A model generated the notes under the pieces. The model was not told where the DNA came from. It searched no databases and was given only the letters and a program-made list of their open reading frames with translations. A program made the translations under genes and the position numbers. From Phenylobacterium sp. (lineage in GTDB: Bacteria > Pseudomonadota > Alphaproteobacteria > Caulobacterales > Caulobacteraceae): DNA of 54,474 nt. The stretch lies in NCBI GenBank assembly GCA_017991675.1, contig JAGOQB010000017.1, forward strand, positions 1 to 54,474. Direction: 5' to 3'. Positions 15,510 through 23,925 of this stretch are shown here, piece by piece (the first letter of the stretch is position 1; each line of letters starts with the position of its first letter).

Positions 15510-16747
15510 AGGGCGCTCTTGGCCAGCACGCCGCCGTGCATGATCAGGTCGATCCGTTCGCCCTGGCCGCACAGCACGTCGAGGTCGGCCAGCGGGTCGC
15601 CGTCGACCAGCAGCAGGTCGGCGAACGCCCCCGGCGCCAGCTCGCCCAGCTGACCCTGGCGCTGCAGCAGCTCGGCGTTGACCAGGGTGGCCGAGCGCAG
15701 CACGTCGGCGTTGCTCTGCACCTGGGCGCGCAGCAGCAGCTCCTTGGACTGGGCCGGATGGGTCTCGCCCAGCAGGTCGGTGCCGAACCCGACCTTGACC
15801 CCGGCGTCCAACGCGATCTGCACCGCCCCGACCCCGGCGTGCAGCACCTCGCCCAGCTTGCGCAGGCTCTCGCTCGGGAAGCGCAGCTGTTTGCCGGTCT
15901 CGGCGATCTGGTCGTAGGTCACCAGGGTCGGCACCAGGAAGCAGCCGGCCGCCGCCATCGCCCGGGCCGAGGCCGCGTCGATCAGGTTGCCGTGCTCGAT
16001 GGAACGCACCCCGGCCCGCACCGCCCGCTCGATGGCCTCGGGGATGTAGGCGTGGGCGAAGGCGTAGGTGCGGCGCGCCCGCGCCTCCTCGACCGCCGCG
16101 CGGATTTCCTCCTCGGTGTACTGCACCATGTCGATCGGGTCGGAGGGCGTCGCCACCCCGCCGCCGGCCATCACCTTGATCTGGTGGGCGCCCGACTTCA
16201 GCTCCTCGCGCGCGGCCTTGCGCACCGCGTCGGCGCCGTCGGCCACGTGGCTGAAATAGGACGAGCGGATCGAGCAGGCGCAGAGCTGCGGGCTCTCCTG
16301 CGGCAGGTCGCTGTCGCCGTGGCCGCCGGTCTGGCTCAGCACCCGCCCCGAGCGGAACACCCGCGGCCCCTTCACCAGCCCGCGATCCAGGGCGTTGGCG
16401 ATGCCTGGGTCCAGCCCGCCGGCGTCGCGCACCGTGGTGAAGCCTCGCGCCAGCATGCCTTCGAGGATGAACTTGGTCTCGATCGCCCGCCACGAGGTCT
16501 GCCGCCGCGCCAGAGCGGCAAAGTCCATGGTCGTCAGGGCCGCATGGACGTGGGCGTCGATCAGCCCCGGCATCAGGGTGCGGCCGCCGGCGTCGATCAC
16601 CTGCACGCCCTCGCCGGCCGCGATCTGCCGCCCGCCCTCGGCCACCTCGACGATCTTGTCGCCCTCCGTGCGCAGCGAGGCGCCGCCCCGCAGCACGCCC
16701 GCCTCCAGGTCGAGCAGCCGCGCGTTGACGATCAGAAAGCCAGCCAT
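15506..16747 (-). CDS. Metal-dependent amidohydrolase (imidazolonepropionase/prolidase-like)
   Basis: A 413-residue TIM-barrel amidohydrolase. The ligands expected for a binuclear site are visible: His-x-His in GLIDAHVHA, the bridging lysine in HQIKVMAGGG, His in FAHAYI, His in IEHGNLID and Asp in FGTDLLG. The subfamily cleaves cyclic amides or Xaa-Pro/Xaa-Arg dipeptides; the true substrate is unknown. The start is ATG at 16747, 10 nt after the AraC gene. It forms an operon with AraC upstream and the ABM protein downstream. Confidence 0.88.
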   Translation of the reverse strand: MAGFLIVNARLLDLEAGVLRGGASLRTEGDKIVEVAEGGRQIAAGEGVQVIDAGGRTLMPGLIDAHVHAALTTMDFAALARRQTSWRAIETKFILEGMLARGFTTVRDAGGLDPGIANALDRGLVKGPRVFRSGRVLSQTGGHGDSDLPQESPQLCACSIRSSYFSHVADGADAVRKAAREELKSGAHQIKVMAGGGVATPSDPIDMVQYTEEEIRAAVEEARARRTYAFAHAYIPEAIERAVRAGVRSIEHGNLIDAASARAMAAAGCFLVPTLVTYDQIAETGKQLRFPSESLRKLGEVLHAGVGAVQIALDAGVKVGFGTDLLGETHPAQSKELLLRAQVQSNADVLRSATLVNAELLQRQGQLGELAPGAFADLLLVDGDPLADLDVLCGQGERIDLIMHGGVLAKSAL

Positions 16748-16757
16748 GCCAGGTCCT

Positions 16758-17750
16758 TTATTCAGCGGCCCCGGCGGACGGCGCCGCCGAGGGGGGAAAT
16801 CCGAAGTGGTCGGTGAAGGCGCGGCTGAAGCTCGACGCGCTCGCATAGCCGGCCGCCTGCGCGACCTCGCCCAGCCGCATGGTCCCGTCCAGGATCAGCC
16901 GCCGGGCCCAGTCCATCCGCTGGCGCTTGGAGTAATCGTGCGGCGTACAGCCGAACACTTGGCGGAACCCTTCCGACAGCCGGTTGCGGTTCAGGCCGAT
17001 GCGCGCGGCCAGCGCCTCCACCGACGGCGGGGCGGCCAGCTCGCGCATGTAGATCATCGCCGCGGTCTCGATCAGCAGTTGCTCGCGCGGCGACAGCTCG
17101 GCCGACCCGGCCGCGCCGGCGCCGAGGGCCGGCCCTCGTCCCAGCGAGGCGGTCAGTTCGCAGACCAACTCGGTCATCTTGGTGGCCAGATAGGTCTGGC
17201 GCAGCTTGCCGGAAAAGCCGCTGGCGAACACCTCGTCCAGCGCCAGCCACAGCCGCGGCGGCAGCGGCAAGCTCATGCAGAACGGCTGGCTGGTCTCGCC
17301 GCGGAAGAACGCCGCCAGCGGCGCGGGCAGCGCCGCGATCTCCAGCCCGAACTTGTCGACCAGCAGGTCGGGGGCCACCCAGGCGCCGATATACTTGACG
17401 TCCAGGCCCGCCCCATAGCGGCGCACCTGCCGCGTCTCCTTCGGAAAGGTGGTCAGGCAGACCCGCGCGCCGGCGTGCAGATAGCGGCCGTGGCCGGCCA
17501 GGGTCTGGCGCACCGTCCCGGCCTGCACGAACTGCAGCCCGATCGAATTGCGCACCACCGTATGGTCGGTGGTCGGCTCGGCGGTCTTCCAGGCGTTGAG
17601 CGAGCAGAACAGCCCCTCCTCGACCGGCACGAACTCGAGCTTTTCGACGTGGGCGACGCGCTCGGCCGGGTAGAGCTGGCGCAGGATCTCCAGGCCCGAC
17701 TGGCGCTGGGCCATGGCCGTCAGTTCGGCTTGGTCGATCCACGTCGTCAT
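16758..17750 (-). CDS. AraC-family transcriptional regulator
   Basis: A 330-residue protein with a divergent N-terminal sensing region and a C-terminal double HTH (SVEALAARIGLNRNRLSEGFRQVFGCTPHDY, then RLILDGTMRLGEVAQAAGYASASSFSRAFTDHFGFPP, abbreviated here as the two recognition helices). This is the standard AraC/XylS layout. It heads the operon with the amidohydrolase and the ABM protein, which it likely controls. Starts further upstream would run into the non-coding stretch at 17751-17840. Confidence 0.9.
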   Translation of the reverse strand: MTTWIDQAELTAMAQRQSGLEILRQLYPAERVAHVEKLEFVPVEEGLFCSLNAWKTAEPTTDHTVVRNSIGLQFVQAGTVRQTLAGHGRYLHAGARVCLTTFPKETRQVRRYGAGLDVKYIGAWVAPDLLVDKFGLEIAALPAPLAAFFRGETSQPFCMSLPLPPRLWLALDEVFASGFSGKLRQTYLATKMTELVCELTASLGRGPALGAGAAGSAELSPREQLLIETAAMIYMRELAAPPSVEALAARIGLNRNRLSEGFRQVFGCTPHDYSKRQRMDWARRLILDGTMRLGEVAQAAGYASASSFSRAFTDHFGFPPSAAPSAGAAE

Positions 17751-17840
17751 CGCGACACCGTGGCCAGCCGCCCGCCCGCGCGCAAGCCCGCGATCGCCGC
17801 CGCTGCGGATCGGCCATCGCTTCGTGCGGAAATGTAAAGC

Positions 17841-18302
17841 CTAGCGGGTCGAGCTCGTCAGGGCGTCGCGGACCACGGTCTGGAAGTCGAACACCGACAT
17901 CTGCTGGCCGGCGATGCGCTGCGGCTTGCCCATGCAGACCTGCTGCATCAGTTCGTACCGTTCGTCGCCGGGGGCCACGTCCTGCCACTCGCCGGGCGTC
18001 TCCACCGCGCGCAGCGTCTCCCCGTCCGGCGAGACGAAGCGGCGGGCGAGGTCGCGGGTGCGGCGCATGGCGCAGGAGAATTCGCGGAAGGTCGCCACCA
18101 TGCTCGCCCCGTCCATCGGGTGGGCGACGATCTGGTAGACCCAGGCCTGCGCCATGGCTCCTTCGCGCCGGACGCTGCCGACGTCATAGACCAGGGCGCT
18201 CTGCCCCTTCTTGAAGCTGACGGCTTCGAACGGGGCGGCGTGCGCGCCGCTGGCCAGCAGCGCCAGACCCACGGCGGCGACCGCCGCCTTGCGATAGCTC
18301 AT
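17841..18302 (-). CDS. Exported hypothetical protein (surface-adhesin E-like)
   Basis: A 153-residue protein with signal peptide MSYRKAAVAAVGLALLASGAHA. The mature part has VYDVGSVRREGAMAQAWVYQIVAHP and MVATFREFSCAMRRTRDLARRFVSPDGETL. The arrangement of tryptophan, the cysteine pair (FSCAM, QQVCMGK) and the closing FDFQTVVRDAL loosely recalls the surface-adhesin protein E family. That link is tentative. It is not obviously tied to neighbours. Confidence 0.65.
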   Translation of the reverse strand: MSYRKAAVAAVGLALLASGAHAAPFEAVSFKKGQSALVYDVGSVRREGAMAQAWVYQIVAHPMDGASMVATFREFSCAMRRTRDLARRFVSPDGETLRAVETPGEWQDVAPGDERYELMQQVCMGKPQRIAGQQMSVFDFQTVVRDALTSSTR

Positions 18303-18559
18303 CCCACAGCCCTCCGAGCGAGCGTGGCCCACCTGCGTCCGGCCAGGCCGTTCGCGATTGGGACAGTTAACGTTCCACGCCCCCGGCAGGTTCAGGATCG
18401 GCGCCATCTTCGTCAGGCGGACCACGCCGCCACGGCCAGGGTTTGGGGGCCAAGTCCCCAAGGGTTTCGCCCGAGTGACCGGCGCCGGCTCGGTCCTAGG
18501 TTGTCGCTCTACGGGACAGGCCCGCGCCGCAGGCCGCCGCCCTCACGGAGAGAGCCTCA

Positions 18560-19114
18560 ATGTCCGCTGAAAACCACCTGCAACCGGCGGCGCTCGCAAT
18601 CCCCAAGGAAGGCTATTTCGAGCGCGTGGACGGCCCCTACGGCCCGGCCTTTCCGAAGACCCCGGCCAACTATGGGTTTTCACTACTGGCTAAGATCATA
18701 CCCGGCCGCGAGGACGTGATCCGCGAGCACGGCAAGACCATCGAGGCGGCGATCCGCGACAACCCAGGCCTGCTCGCCCCGCTCAAGCTGCACTTCCTGC
18801 GCTGGCTGCTGTTCCCGATCGGGGGCGACACCTACTTCATGTACCAGGGCATCTTCGACACCGACTTCGACAAGTACACTGAGGACGCGGTCGAGCTGTT
18901 CAAGCTCTCCGGCGTCGACACGGTGTTCGAGAACCTCCAGGACTTCCCGCCCGACTGGAAGACCAATCCGGCCGCCTTCGTGCGTTACGCCCGCGAACAC
19001 CAGGTCCCGAGTTTCCTGGAGTATGGCGAATATCCCTATGTGAGCGGCGACGAGATCAAGAAGGCCCTGCGCCTCAAGGCCTCGCTCAGCGACGCCCTTG
19101 ATCAGCTGCAGTAG
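18560..19114 (+). CDS. Unknown protein heading the DyP-peroxidase operon (ferredoxin-like fold likely)
   Basis: A 184-residue cytoplasmic protein. The centre has the beta-alpha-beta pattern seen in proteins that accompany heme peroxidases: YGFSLLAKIIPGREDVIREHG, an acidic helix, LHFLRWLLFPIGG, then YFMYQGIFDTDFDKYTEDAVELF. No catalytic motif is evident. GGAGAGA lies upstream of the ATG at 18560. The next gene starts 5 nt after its stop, so all of 18560-23845 is likely one transcript. The fold assignment is inference; the function is unknown. Confidence 0.75.
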   Translation: MSAENHLQPAALAIPKEGYFERVDGPYGPAFPKTPANYGFSLLAKIIPGREDVIREHGKTIEAAIRDNPGLLAPLKLHFLRWLLFPIGGDTYFMYQGIFDTDFDKYTEDAVELFKLSGVDTVFENLQDFPPDWKTNPAAFVRYAREHQVPSFLEYGEYPYVSGDEIKKALRLKASLSDALDQLQ

Positions 19115-19119
19115 CCGCC

Positions 19120-20130
19120 ATGAGCGACCCTGCCCGCACCTATAACCAGGCCCACCGGCCGCGGCCCTACACGCCCGGCCGCCGGCGGGTCAGCGTCTAC
19201 CTCTCCTGGAGCTATCCCGGCGAGGCCAACCGCCCGACCATCGAGATGGACAACCGCTTCTCGACCATGACCGAGGTGCGCCGGGTGCTATGGCCGGCCT
19301 ACGAGGTCCCGCGGTTCTCCGACCCGCTGCAGTTCCAGCAGGGCATCGGCGGCGCGCTGGAGCTGTTCTTCTGGGCCTGGGTCCCGTTCCAGACCCTGGT
19401 CGGCGAGGTCACCGGCCATCCGGTTCCGGTCTTCCAGCGGGTCGACCAGGCCGGCTTCGCCCTGCCGTTGGACGAGCGGGTGCTGGACGACTGCGACACG
19501 CTGTTCCTGTTCGGGCTCGACCACAACATCACCGGCCAGACGCCGACCCAGGCCGAGATCGAGGCGGTCCGCGCCTGGCTGGGGCGCGAGGGCACGCGGC
19601 TGGTGATCGGCCCGCACCACGACGTCGGGGCGACCGACGATCTTGAGCAGCGGGCGATGGAGTACGCCCACCACGGCGATGCTCTGGTCCCGCGCCAGCA
19701 ACGCTTCGGCCAGTACGCCCTGGCGCTGCTGCACGGCCTGGGCGTGCCGGTCCAGAACCGCTGGGCGCTGCGCCCGGCCGTCCGCCCCGGCACGCGCGAC
19801 AAGATCGCCCCGTTCACGGCGTTCCGCGACGTCGACGCCGCCGGCCTGCTGACCGGGGTGGAAAGCCTCAACTTCCACATGCACCTGCCGCACTACGCCC
19901 TGACCCGCGACGACGGGACCGCGCGGGTGCTGGCCACCCAGCCGATCGACCTCGCCCATCCGCATCCGATGACCCAGGCCGGCGAGATGGAGTTCAACGC
20001 CCTGGTCTGGGCGCCGCCGGCCGGCGATCGGGCCGGCGACATCGTGGTCTGCGACTCCACCGTGTTCAGCACGCTGTTCGGCGGCGACGCGAGCCTGGAG
20101 CGTTTCTGGAAAAACCTCGTCACGGCGTGA
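19120..20130 (+). CDS. Unknown protein in the DyP-peroxidase operon (possible ThuA/GATase-like fold)
   Basis: A 336-residue protein without a firm family. Residues about 20-100 read VSVYLSWSYPGEANRPTIEMD. A Rossmann-like core follows around LDDCDTLFLFGLDHNITGQ, IEAVRAWLGREGTRLVIGPHHDVG, and near the end ALVWAPPAGDRAGDIVVCDSTVFSTL. This order of strand-helix-glycine turns resembles ThuA or class I amidotransferase-like domains, but no Cys-His-Glu triad can be identified. It is histidine rich (GPHHD, YAHHGD, NFHMHLPHY), so metal or heme binding is possible. It is linked to the peroxidase gene by a GTGA/TGA junction. Confidence 0.75.
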   Translation: MSDPARTYNQAHRPRPYTPGRRRVSVYLSWSYPGEANRPTIEMDNRFSTMTEVRRVLWPAYEVPRFSDPLQFQQGIGGALELFFWAWVPFQTLVGEVTGHPVPVFQRVDQAGFALPLDERVLDDCDTLFLFGLDHNITGQTPTQAEIEAVRAWLGREGTRLVIGPHHDVGATDDLEQRAMEYAHHGDALVPRQQRFGQYALALLHGLGVPVQNRWALRPAVRPGTRDKIAPFTAFRDVDAAGLLTGVESLNFHMHLPHYALTRDDGTARVLATQPIDLAHPHPMTQAGEMEFNALVWAPPAGDRAGDIVVCDSTVFSTLFGGDASLERFWKNLVTA

Positions 20131-20138
20131 GGCGGCGG

Positions 20139-21488
20139 ATGGCGGACGACCCGAACGCGGCGGTTCTGGACCTGGACGACATCCAGAGCGGGGTGCTGCG
20201 GCCCCGGCCCTCGCCCTATGCGGCGACCTACATCCTGTTGCGGATCGACAACCGGCATGATGGCCGCGAACTGCTGCGCCGCCTCAGCCAGGTGGTGACC
20301 TCCGCCGCGGCGCCCGACCGGCCGGGGCGCGACACCTGGGTCAGCGTCGCCCTGACCTTCGAGGGGCTGCAGGCGCTGGGTGTCCCGCAGGCCTCGCTGG
20401 ACAGCTTCGCCTGGGAATTCCGCCAGGGCATGACCGCCCGGGCCGCCGCCCTCGGCGACGACGGCGCCAGCGCGCCCGCGCACTGGGAGGCGCCGTTCGG
20501 CGGCCCCGGCGTCCACGTGATCCTGGTCGGCGTCGCCCCCGACACCGCCTCGCTGGAGGGGGCGCTCGGCCGCGCCCGCGCCGCCTTCGCCGACCTCGCC
20601 GGGATCGTCCCGATCTGGCGGCAGGACTGCCACGCCCCGCCGGACGAGAAGGAGCCCTTCGGCTTCAAGGACGGCATCAGCCATCCGGCCATCGAGGGCA
20701 GCGGCATTCCCGGCTCCAACCCGCTGGAGACGCCGCTCAAGGCCGGCGAGCTGGTGCTCGGCTACCCCGACGAGATGGGCGGCCTGCCGCCCGCGCCGCA
20801 GCCGGAGATCCTCGGCCTCAACGGCAGCTACGTCGTGTTCCGCAAGCTGCACCAGGACGTCGCCGGCTTCCGCCGCTACCTGCGCGACAACGCAAAGGGG
20901 ACCGACGATGAGGAGCTGCTGGCCGCCAAGATGATGGGCCGCTGGCGCAGCGGCGCGCCGCTGGCCCTCTGCCCGCTGCACGACGATCCGGCCCTGGGCG
21001 CGGACCCTGCGCGCAACAACGCCTTCCTGTTCCGGGACGACGACGCCACCGGCTACAAGACCCCGCCCGGCTCGCACGTCCGCCGCTGCAATCCGCGCGA
21101 CGCCGAGGTGGCCGGGGTCGTGCGCCTGCACCGGATGATCCGCCGCGGCACGGTCTATGGCCCGCCGCTGCCGGCCGGGGCGCTGGAGGACGACGGCGCC
21201 GACCGCGGCCTGATGTTCGCCTTCGTCGGCGCGCACCTGAAGCGCCAGTTCGAGTTCGTACAGTCCGAATGGGTCAACGGCGGCGAGTTCCTGGGCCTGC
21301 AGGACGCCATCGACCCGGTGACCGGATCGGCGGACGGGTCCGGCTCCTACACGATCCCGCGCCGGCCGCTGCCGCGCAAGGTCCATGGCCTGGCCCGCTT
21401 CGTCACCACCCGCGGCGGCGCCTACGGCTTCATGCCCGGGCTGCGCGCCCTGCGCTGGCTGGCCGATCTGCCCGACGCCCCGCCATGA
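20139..21488 (+). CDS. DyP-type heme peroxidase
   Basis: A 449-residue dye-decolourising peroxidase. The signature GFKDGISHP (GxxDG with the distal Asp) and the conserved arginine region HRMIRRGTVYG are present. A likely proximal His lies in GSHVRRCNPRD. Two ferredoxin-like halves are recognisable. There is no Tat signal, so it is cytoplasmic or encapsulated. The start is ATG at 20139, with GAGG 6 nt upstream; GTG at 20127 would overlap the previous stop. It overlaps the oxidoreductase gene by 4 nt, indicating coupled translation and perhaps a joint reaction. Confidence 0.93.
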   Translation: MADDPNAAVLDLDDIQSGVLRPRPSPYAATYILLRIDNRHDGRELLRRLSQVVTSAAAPDRPGRDTWVSVALTFEGLQALGVPQASLDSFAWEFRQGMTARAAALGDDGASAPAHWEAPFGGPGVHVILVGVAPDTASLEGALGRARAAFADLAGIVPIWRQDCHAPPDEKEPFGFKDGISHPAIEGSGIPGSNPLETPLKAGELVLGYPDEMGGLPPAPQPEILGLNGSYVVFRKLHQDVAGFRRYLRDNAKGTDDEELLAAKMMGRWRSGAPLALCPLHDDPALGADPARNNAFLFRDDDATGYKTPPGSHVRRCNPRDAEVAGVVRLHRMIRRGTVYGPPLPAGALEDDGADRGLMFAFVGAHLKRQFEFVQSEWVNGGEFLGLQDAIDPVTGSADGSGSYTIPRRPLPRKVHGLARFVTTRGGAYGFMPGLRALRWLADLPDAPP

Positions 21489-22912
21489 GCCTGCAGGCCA
21501 GCGAGGTGCTGGTGGTCGGGGCCGGACCGGCTGGAACCCTGGCGGCCCTGCGCGCCGGCGACCTCGGCGCGCGCACCACCCTGGTGACCAAGGGCGCGTT
21601 CGGCGGCATGGCGGCCAATGACGGACCGGTGCCGGTCCGCACCCTGGCCCACGCCGCGCGGCTGATGCGCGAGGCCCGCCAGCTGCCGCAATACGGCGTG
21701 GCGGTCGGCGCGCCGCAGCTCGACTATCCGCGCCTGCTGGCCCGGGTCGACGAGGTGGTCGCCCGCGTCGGCGAGCGCGCCGCCCTGCTGGCCCAGGTCA
21801 AGGCCGCCGGCGTCGCCGTCTGCGCCGGCGCCGGGGCCGTCCGCTTCCTTGATCCCCACACCTTGGAGGCCGCCGACGGCCGCCGGTTTCAGGCCGACAA
21901 GGTGATCCTCTGCACCGGCGGGATCAGCCGTCGGCTGCCGATCCCCGGCTTCGAGCTGACCTGCACCCACAGCGACGCCTGGTCGCTGACCGCGGTCCCC
22001 GAGAGCCTGATCGTCGTCGGGGCCGGGGCCACCGGCGCCCAGGTCGCCTCGGTGTTCAACGCCTTCGGATCGCGCGTGGCGCTGTTCGAGGCCGGCGAGC
22101 GGATCCTGCGCACCGAGGAGCCGGAGGTCTCGGCCTGCGTCGCGGGCGCCTTCCGCGCCGCCGGGATCGCGGTCCACGAAGGCTTCGGATCCATCGAGTC
22201 CTTCGAACCCGTCCCCGGCGGCGTGCAGATGACCTACGCGCGGGACGGCGAGCGCCGCCAGGCCCAGGCCTCCGTCGTGGTCATGGCCACCGGCTGGGGG
22301 GCCGACACCGAAGCCCTCGACCTGCCGGCCGCCGGCGTGGCGCTCGGCCCGCGCGGCTTCGTGCAGGTCGACGCCGCCCAGCGGACCAGCGCCCCGCACA
22401 TCTACGCCGCCGGCGACGTGGTCGGCGCCCGCATGCTCGCGCCCCAGGCCCTGCAGGCCGGATTCGTCGCCGCCACCAACGCGGTGACCGGCGCCGCCGA
22501 GGTCGCCGAGCATCTGGTCAATCCGGTCGGCAGCTTCACCGATCCGGAATACGCCCAGGTCGGGCTGGGCGAGGGTGAGGCCCGCGCCGCCCACGACGTC
22601 CACGTCGTCGTCACCGGCTTCGACACGGTCACCCGGGCGATCATCGACGGGCGCGAAACCGGGCTCTGCAAGCTGGTCGTCGACCGCGCCGACCATCGCC
22701 TGCTCGGCTGCCACCTGGTCGGCGAGCGCGCCGTCGAGGTCGCCCAGATCGCCGCCGTCGCCATCGCCGGGGCGATGCGCGTCGACGATCTCGCCCGCCT
22801 GCCGCTCTCCTATCCGACCTATGCCGGCGTCCTCGGCCGCGCTGCGGCGATGGCCGCCCGCGAGCTGAACCCGGCCCTGGCCCCGCCGCTGTTCGCCGCG
22901 GGCCTGCGGTAG
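21485..22912 (+). CDS. FAD/NAD(P)-dependent oxidoreductase without redox-active disulfide
   Basis: A 475-residue member of the pyridine nucleotide-disulfide oxidoreductase family. FAD-binding GAGPAGTLAAL lies at the N-terminus, the second GxGxxG (VVGAGATGAQVAS) in the middle, IYAAGDVVG for the FAD ribityl, and a complete C-terminal dimerisation domain. The stretch that normally carries CxxxxC reads FGGMAANDGPVPVRTL and has no cysteine. The usual His-Glu pair near the C-terminus is replaced in LSYPTYAGVLG. It therefore cannot work as a lipoamide or mercuric reductase; a transhydrogenase-like or direct electron-donor role, for example to the coupled peroxidase, is inferred. Confidence 0.88.
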   Translation: MSLQASEVLVVGAGPAGTLAALRAGDLGARTTLVTKGAFGGMAANDGPVPVRTLAHAARLMREARQLPQYGVAVGAPQLDYPRLLARVDEVVARVGERAALLAQVKAAGVAVCAGAGAVRFLDPHTLEAADGRRFQADKVILCTGGISRRLPIPGFELTCTHSDAWSLTAVPESLIVVGAGATGAQVASVFNAFGSRVALFEAGERILRTEEPEVSACVAGAFRAAGIAVHEGFGSIESFEPVPGGVQMTYARDGERRQAQASVVVMATGWGADTEALDLPAAGVALGPRGFVQVDAAQRTSAPHIYAAGDVVGARMLAPQALQAGFVAATNAVTGAAEVAEHLVNPVGSFTDPEYAQVGLGEGEARAAHDVHVVVTGFDTVTRAIIDGRETGLCKLVVDRADHRLLGCHLVGERAVEVAQIAAVAIAGAMRVDDLARLPLSYPTYAGVLGRAAAMAARELNPALAPPLFAAGLR

Positions 22913-22918
22913 GCCGCG

Positions 22919-23845
22919 ATGCGGGCCCGGGGCTATTCCCTGCTGCGCCTGCTCGCCGGCCTCGCGCTGACCGTGCTGCTGACCCTCGCCGCCGCCCCGG
23001 TCCGCGCCCAGGACGACGGCGCGCGCGTCTACCAGCTGGCTCCGGTCGGGGCCCAGACCATCACCACCTTCCTGGTCAACAAGCGCGGCAACGAGACGCC
23101 GGAGCCGGGCTCGATCGAACCGGGCTCGACGATCGACACCGACATCCTGGTGTTCCGCTACGCCCGCACCTTCGACGTCGCCGGCCGGCCGGCGACGCCG
23201 TTCGTGATCGTGCCGACCGGCGAGGTGCGCGCCAGCGGCGCCCCCAAGAGCAGCGGCTTCGGCGACATGCAGATCGGCGGCACGGTCGGCCTGATCGGCG
23301 CGCCGGCCCTGTCGCCCGAGGCCTTCGCCGCCTTCAAGCCGGGCTTCGGCATGAGCCTGTTCGGGCGCGTCTACTTCCCGACCGGCGCCTATAGCCACGA
23401 CAAGCCCGTGAACCTCGGGGCCAACCGCCTCGCCTATCAGGCGGGCTTGCCGATGGTCTACGCCCGCGGCCGTTCGTACCGCGATCCTGCGCTGACCAGC
23501 CTGGAGGTGCTGCCGAGCCTGACCTTCTACCAGGACAACGACGATCCGTTCGGCGCGGAGCGAAGCGCCAAGGAGCCGCTGTTCACGGTCGAGGCCCACC
23601 TCACCCACAATTTCAGTCCGCGGGTCTGGGCCTCGGCCGACCTGCTCTACCGGCAAGGCGGCGAGACGCGCATCGACGGCGGCCCCGAAGACAGCGGCAC
23701 GCACGGATGGACGGCGGGCGGCAGCCTGGCCCTGCCGTTCGTTTCGCGGACCAATCTGATCTTCACCTACCAGCACGTCATCGAACGCCACGACGACGGC
23801 CCGGACGGCTGGTTCTTCCGCACCGCCCTGGTCGCGCCGTTCTGA
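22919..23845 (+). CDS. MetA-pathway-of-phenol-degradation type outer-membrane protein
   Basis: A 308-residue exported barrel. The signal peptide is LLRLLAGLALTVLLTLAAAPVRA with cut near QDDG. The mature protein has repeated amphipathic strands (GDMQIGGTVGLIGAP, PGFGMSLFGRVYFPTGAYS, VLPSLTFYQDND) and ends RTALVAPF with terminal Phe. The PTGAYS/YQAGLP pattern matches the phenol-degradation MetA / transporter-like barrel family, thought to help uptake of hydrophobic substrates. It starts 6 nt after the oxidoreductase stop. Confidence 0.82.
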   Translation: MRARGYSLLRLLAGLALTVLLTLAAAPVRAQDDGARVYQLAPVGAQTITTFLVNKRGNETPEPGSIEPGSTIDTDILVFRYARTFDVAGRPATPFVIVPTGEVRASGAPKSSGFGDMQIGGTVGLIGAPALSPEAFAAFKPGFGMSLFGRVYFPTGAYSHDKPVNLGANRLAYQAGLPMVYARGRSYRDPALTSLEVLPSLTFYQDNDDPFGAERSAKEPLFTVEAHLTHNFSPRVWASADLLYRQGGETRIDGGPEDSGTHGWTAGGSLALPFVSRTNLIFTYQHVIERHDDGPDGWFFRTALVAPF

Positions 23846-23925
23846 CGCCGCACCGCTCGCCCCGCCCGGCTCGCCGCTCGTCCCAGAGGGCTTCTCAAGG
23901 CCGCGGCCGGCGCGAACATCGGGCC

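Noticed and set aside
21422-23791. 789-codon minus-strand open frame across the oxidoreductase and barrel genes
   Set aside because: Antisense to two well-supported genes, with compositionally biased product and no recognisable motif.
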